From an uncultured Dialister sp. (lineage in GTDB: Bacteria; Bacillota; Negativicutes; Veillonellales; Dialisteraceae): a stretch of DNA of 5,536 nucleotides. The stretch is from the NCBI GenBank assembly GCA_900759415.1, contig CAAEVC010000158.1, forward strand, positions 1-5,536, written 5' to 3'. Under the pieces are notes generated by a model. The model was not told the origin of the DNA. It saw only the letters and a list, made by a program, of their open reading frames with translations, and searched no databases. A program made the translations under genes and the position numbers. Position 1 is the stretch's first letter. Every line of letters starts with the position of its first letter. Positions 4,463-5,536 of this stretch are shown here, piece after piece.

Positions 4463-5419
4463 ATGGCTGTTAAAAGAGTAGTAGGTGTAGCAGGACTTGG
4501 ACATGTAGGCGCTCATGTAGCTTTTTGTCTGGGAATGATGGGTGTAGCAGATGAGATCCTTCTTTGCGACGTGAAGGAGCAGAAGGCAATCAGCGAATGT
4601 CAGGACCTGAATGATGCGGTCATGTATATGCCCAATCATGCAGTTTACCGGGTCGTTGATTATGCAGGATTGAAGGATGCAGACATTATCGTAAATGCTG
4701 TAGGAGATGTAAGCCTCTGCACTACGGGCAACAGAGATGATGAAATGGAAAACAGTGTCCGTCAGGTGGCAGACTATATTCCAAAAGTAATGGCAGCAGG
4801 ATTTGATGGGATTTTCGTCAACATTACCAATCCCTGTGATGTGATTGCCCACCTCATTGCTAAACTTTCGGGACTGCCAAGAGGCCGGGTGCTGGGGACC
4901 GGGACCCTTCTGGATTCCGCCCGCCTCGTTCATGCGATTTCTGACCAGACAGGACTTGACTGCCGCGGTTTCTTTGCATTCATGATGGGTGAACATGGAA
5001 ACGCTCAGATGGTGCCCTGGTCTCAGGTATCTTTCTATGGACAGACTGTGGATCAGATGGAAAAGGATCCCCGATTCGTCTTTGACAGAGATAAAGTACA
5101 GGAAACAGCCATCAAAGGCGGCTGGGTCACCTATCAGGGAAAACAGTGTACTGAATACGGCATCGCATCAGCCGGCGTGACTCTTGTAAGAACCATTCTC
5201 CATGATGAGAAACGGATTCTTCCCTGCTCCGTCGAACTGGATGGGGAATATGGAGAACATGATGTATTCTGCGGCGTTCCGGCGGTCATCGGTATCAACG
5301 GTGTAGAAGAAGTATTCGAATATGAACTTCCTGAACAGGAAATGAAAAAATTCAAGGAATGTCTGGCGACTATTCATGCCAATATTGAAAGAAGCAAGAT
5401 GTTTCTGCCAGTGAAATAA
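4463..5419 (+). CDS. NAD-dependent L-2-hydroxyacid dehydrogenase (L-HicDH/LDH family), paralogue 2
   Basis: This encodes 318 residues that align end to end with the product of 2869-3828, with one single-residue gap near 201; about 245 positions are identical by hand count. All core residues are kept: GLGHVG (11-16), D36, R91, NITNP (120-124), D151 and R154 in LLDSAR, H178 in GEHGN (176-180), YGIAS (232-236). V156 and F171 again replace the FBP-site residues of allosteric LDH. Differences cluster in the substrate loop (82-100), where about half the residues change, and around 258-269. The gene therefore looks functional and perhaps tuned to another 2-oxoacid, not a decaying copy. Start: AAGGAGG ends at 4455, 7 nt before ATG, a stronger site than in paralogue 1. 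It has its own promoter; its terminator is interrupted by the IS that follows. Confidence 0.92.
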   Translation: MAVKRVVGVAGLGHVGAHVAFCLGMMGVADEILLCDVKEQKAISECQDLNDAVMYMPNHAVYRVVDYAGLKDADIIVNAVGDVSLCTTGNRDDEMENSVRQVADYIPKVMAAGFDGIFVNITNPCDVIAHLIAKLSGLPRGRVLGTGTLLDSARLVHAISDQTGLDCRGFFAFMMGEHGNAQMVPWSQVSFYGQTVDQMEKDPRFVFDRDKVQETAIKGGWVTYQGKQCTEYGIASAGVTLVRTILHDEKRILPCSVELDGEYGEHDVFCGVPAVIGINGVEEVFEYELPEQEMKKFKECLATIHANIERSKMFLPVK

Positions 5420-5441
5420 AAAAGATGGACGAGATGCTTTT
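5418..5441 (+). terminator. Left half of a split terminator
   Basis: A-run plus GATGGACGAGATGC (5424-5437) corresponds base for base, with one change, to the left arm of the terminator at 3827-3870. The matching right arm (expected GCATC and so on, then a T run) is absent; the IS end starts within the loop instead. The other half is predicted just beyond the far end of the IS, outside the window. Confidence 0.75.
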
Positions 5442-5448
5442 TGATATG

Positions 5449-5496
5449 ATCCCCCTAAAGCAGACAAGGTAAATAACCAAACTGCTTTAGGGGGAT
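5449..5496 (+). promoter_or_regulatory. Terminal hairpin of the IS, burying the likely transposase ribosome-binding site
   Basis: ATCCCCCTAAAGCAG (5449-5463) is the perfect reverse complement of CTGCTTTAGGGGGAT (5482-5496), a 15-bp stem with an 18-base loop, followed by T residues to 5502. It can act as an intrinsic terminator for transcripts entering from the dehydrogenase gene. Its right arm includes AGGGGG (5489-5494), the only Shine-Dalgarno-like site before ATG 5504, so read-through RNA would hide that site. Confidence 0.75.
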
Positions 5497-5503
5497 TTTT
5501 TTA

Positions 5504-5536
5504 ATGGCCAAAAGGAAACATTCAGCAGATTGGATG
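5504..5536 (+). CDS. Start of the IS open reading frame (putative transposase OrfA), cut by the window end
   Basis: Eleven codons, MAKRKHSADWM, are open to the last base. The basic start suits a DNA-binding N-terminus such as IS3 OrfA, but this is too short to identify. The call rests on position, 62 bases inside the IS end. AGGGGG lies 9 nt upstream as a possible ribosome-binding site. Confidence 0.45.
   Translation, partial: MAKRKHSADWM

Larger units (their letters stand above)
5442..5536 (+). mobile_element. Left end of an IS3-family-like (IS150-group type) insertion sequence, incomplete
   Basis: The sequence from 5442, TGATATGATCCCCCTAAAGC, has the 5'-TG start followed by a C run and an AAAG/AGAC segment, as in terminal repeats of IS150-group IS3 elements. 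Three further signs support a boundary here: a terminator homologous to the paralogue's is broken at this point, a long hairpin lies at the edge, and an open reading frame begins at 5504. The right end and target duplication are outside the window, so family assignment is provisional. Confidence 0.65.

Overview
The window looks like chromosomal DNA of an anaerobic, low-to-moderate GC Firmicute. The gene set (a TrmL-YlbF-MurB run and two L-2-hydroxyacid dehydrogenases of the HicDH type) and codon choice suggest a Negativicutes species, perhaps close to Dialister. That placement is an inference from resemblance. All complete genes are on the + strand.

Layout: 1-31 is the terminator of a gene lying outside the window. 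32-309 is an intergenic region with two dispersed repeats and an extended -10 promoter. 310-2501 is a compact four-gene operon: a small exported protein of unknown function, the tRNA wobble methyltransferase TrmL, a YlbF/YmcA-family protein and a MurB-like oxidoreductase. Junctions are 17 nt apart, a 14-nt overlap and a 4-nt ATGA overlap, so translation of the last three genes is probably coupled. A short-stem terminator follows. 2525-2785 is a hairpin-rich gap with a second strong terminator. 2869-3828 and 4463-5419 are two paralogous NAD-dependent 2-hydroxyacid dehydrogenases, about 77% identical by hand count, each with its own promoter and leader. They are separated by 634 bp of non-coding, repeat-bearing DNA. 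From 5442 to the end is the left end of an IS3-like insertion sequence, which has split the terminator of the second dehydrogenase gene.

Biology: the operon combines translation fidelity (TrmL), a likely RNA-decay or regulatory partner (YlbF family) and a cell-wall precursor enzyme (MurB). The dehydrogenase pair would reoxidise NADH by reducing 2-oxoacids; the two copies differ most in the substrate-recognition loop.

Most noteworthy: (1) a MurB homologue in which, by alignment from memory, all three classical catalytic positions differ from consensus; (2) a 30-nt element occurring once in each of the three large intergenic gaps; (3) a separate 78-nt repeat present in two inverted copies; (4) an IS insertion in the loop of a terminator, where the IS end carries its own hairpin burying the likely transposase ribosome-binding site; (5) substrate-loop divergence between the dehydrogenase paralogues. 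I found no CRISPR array, rRNA, tRNA or recognisable defence system.
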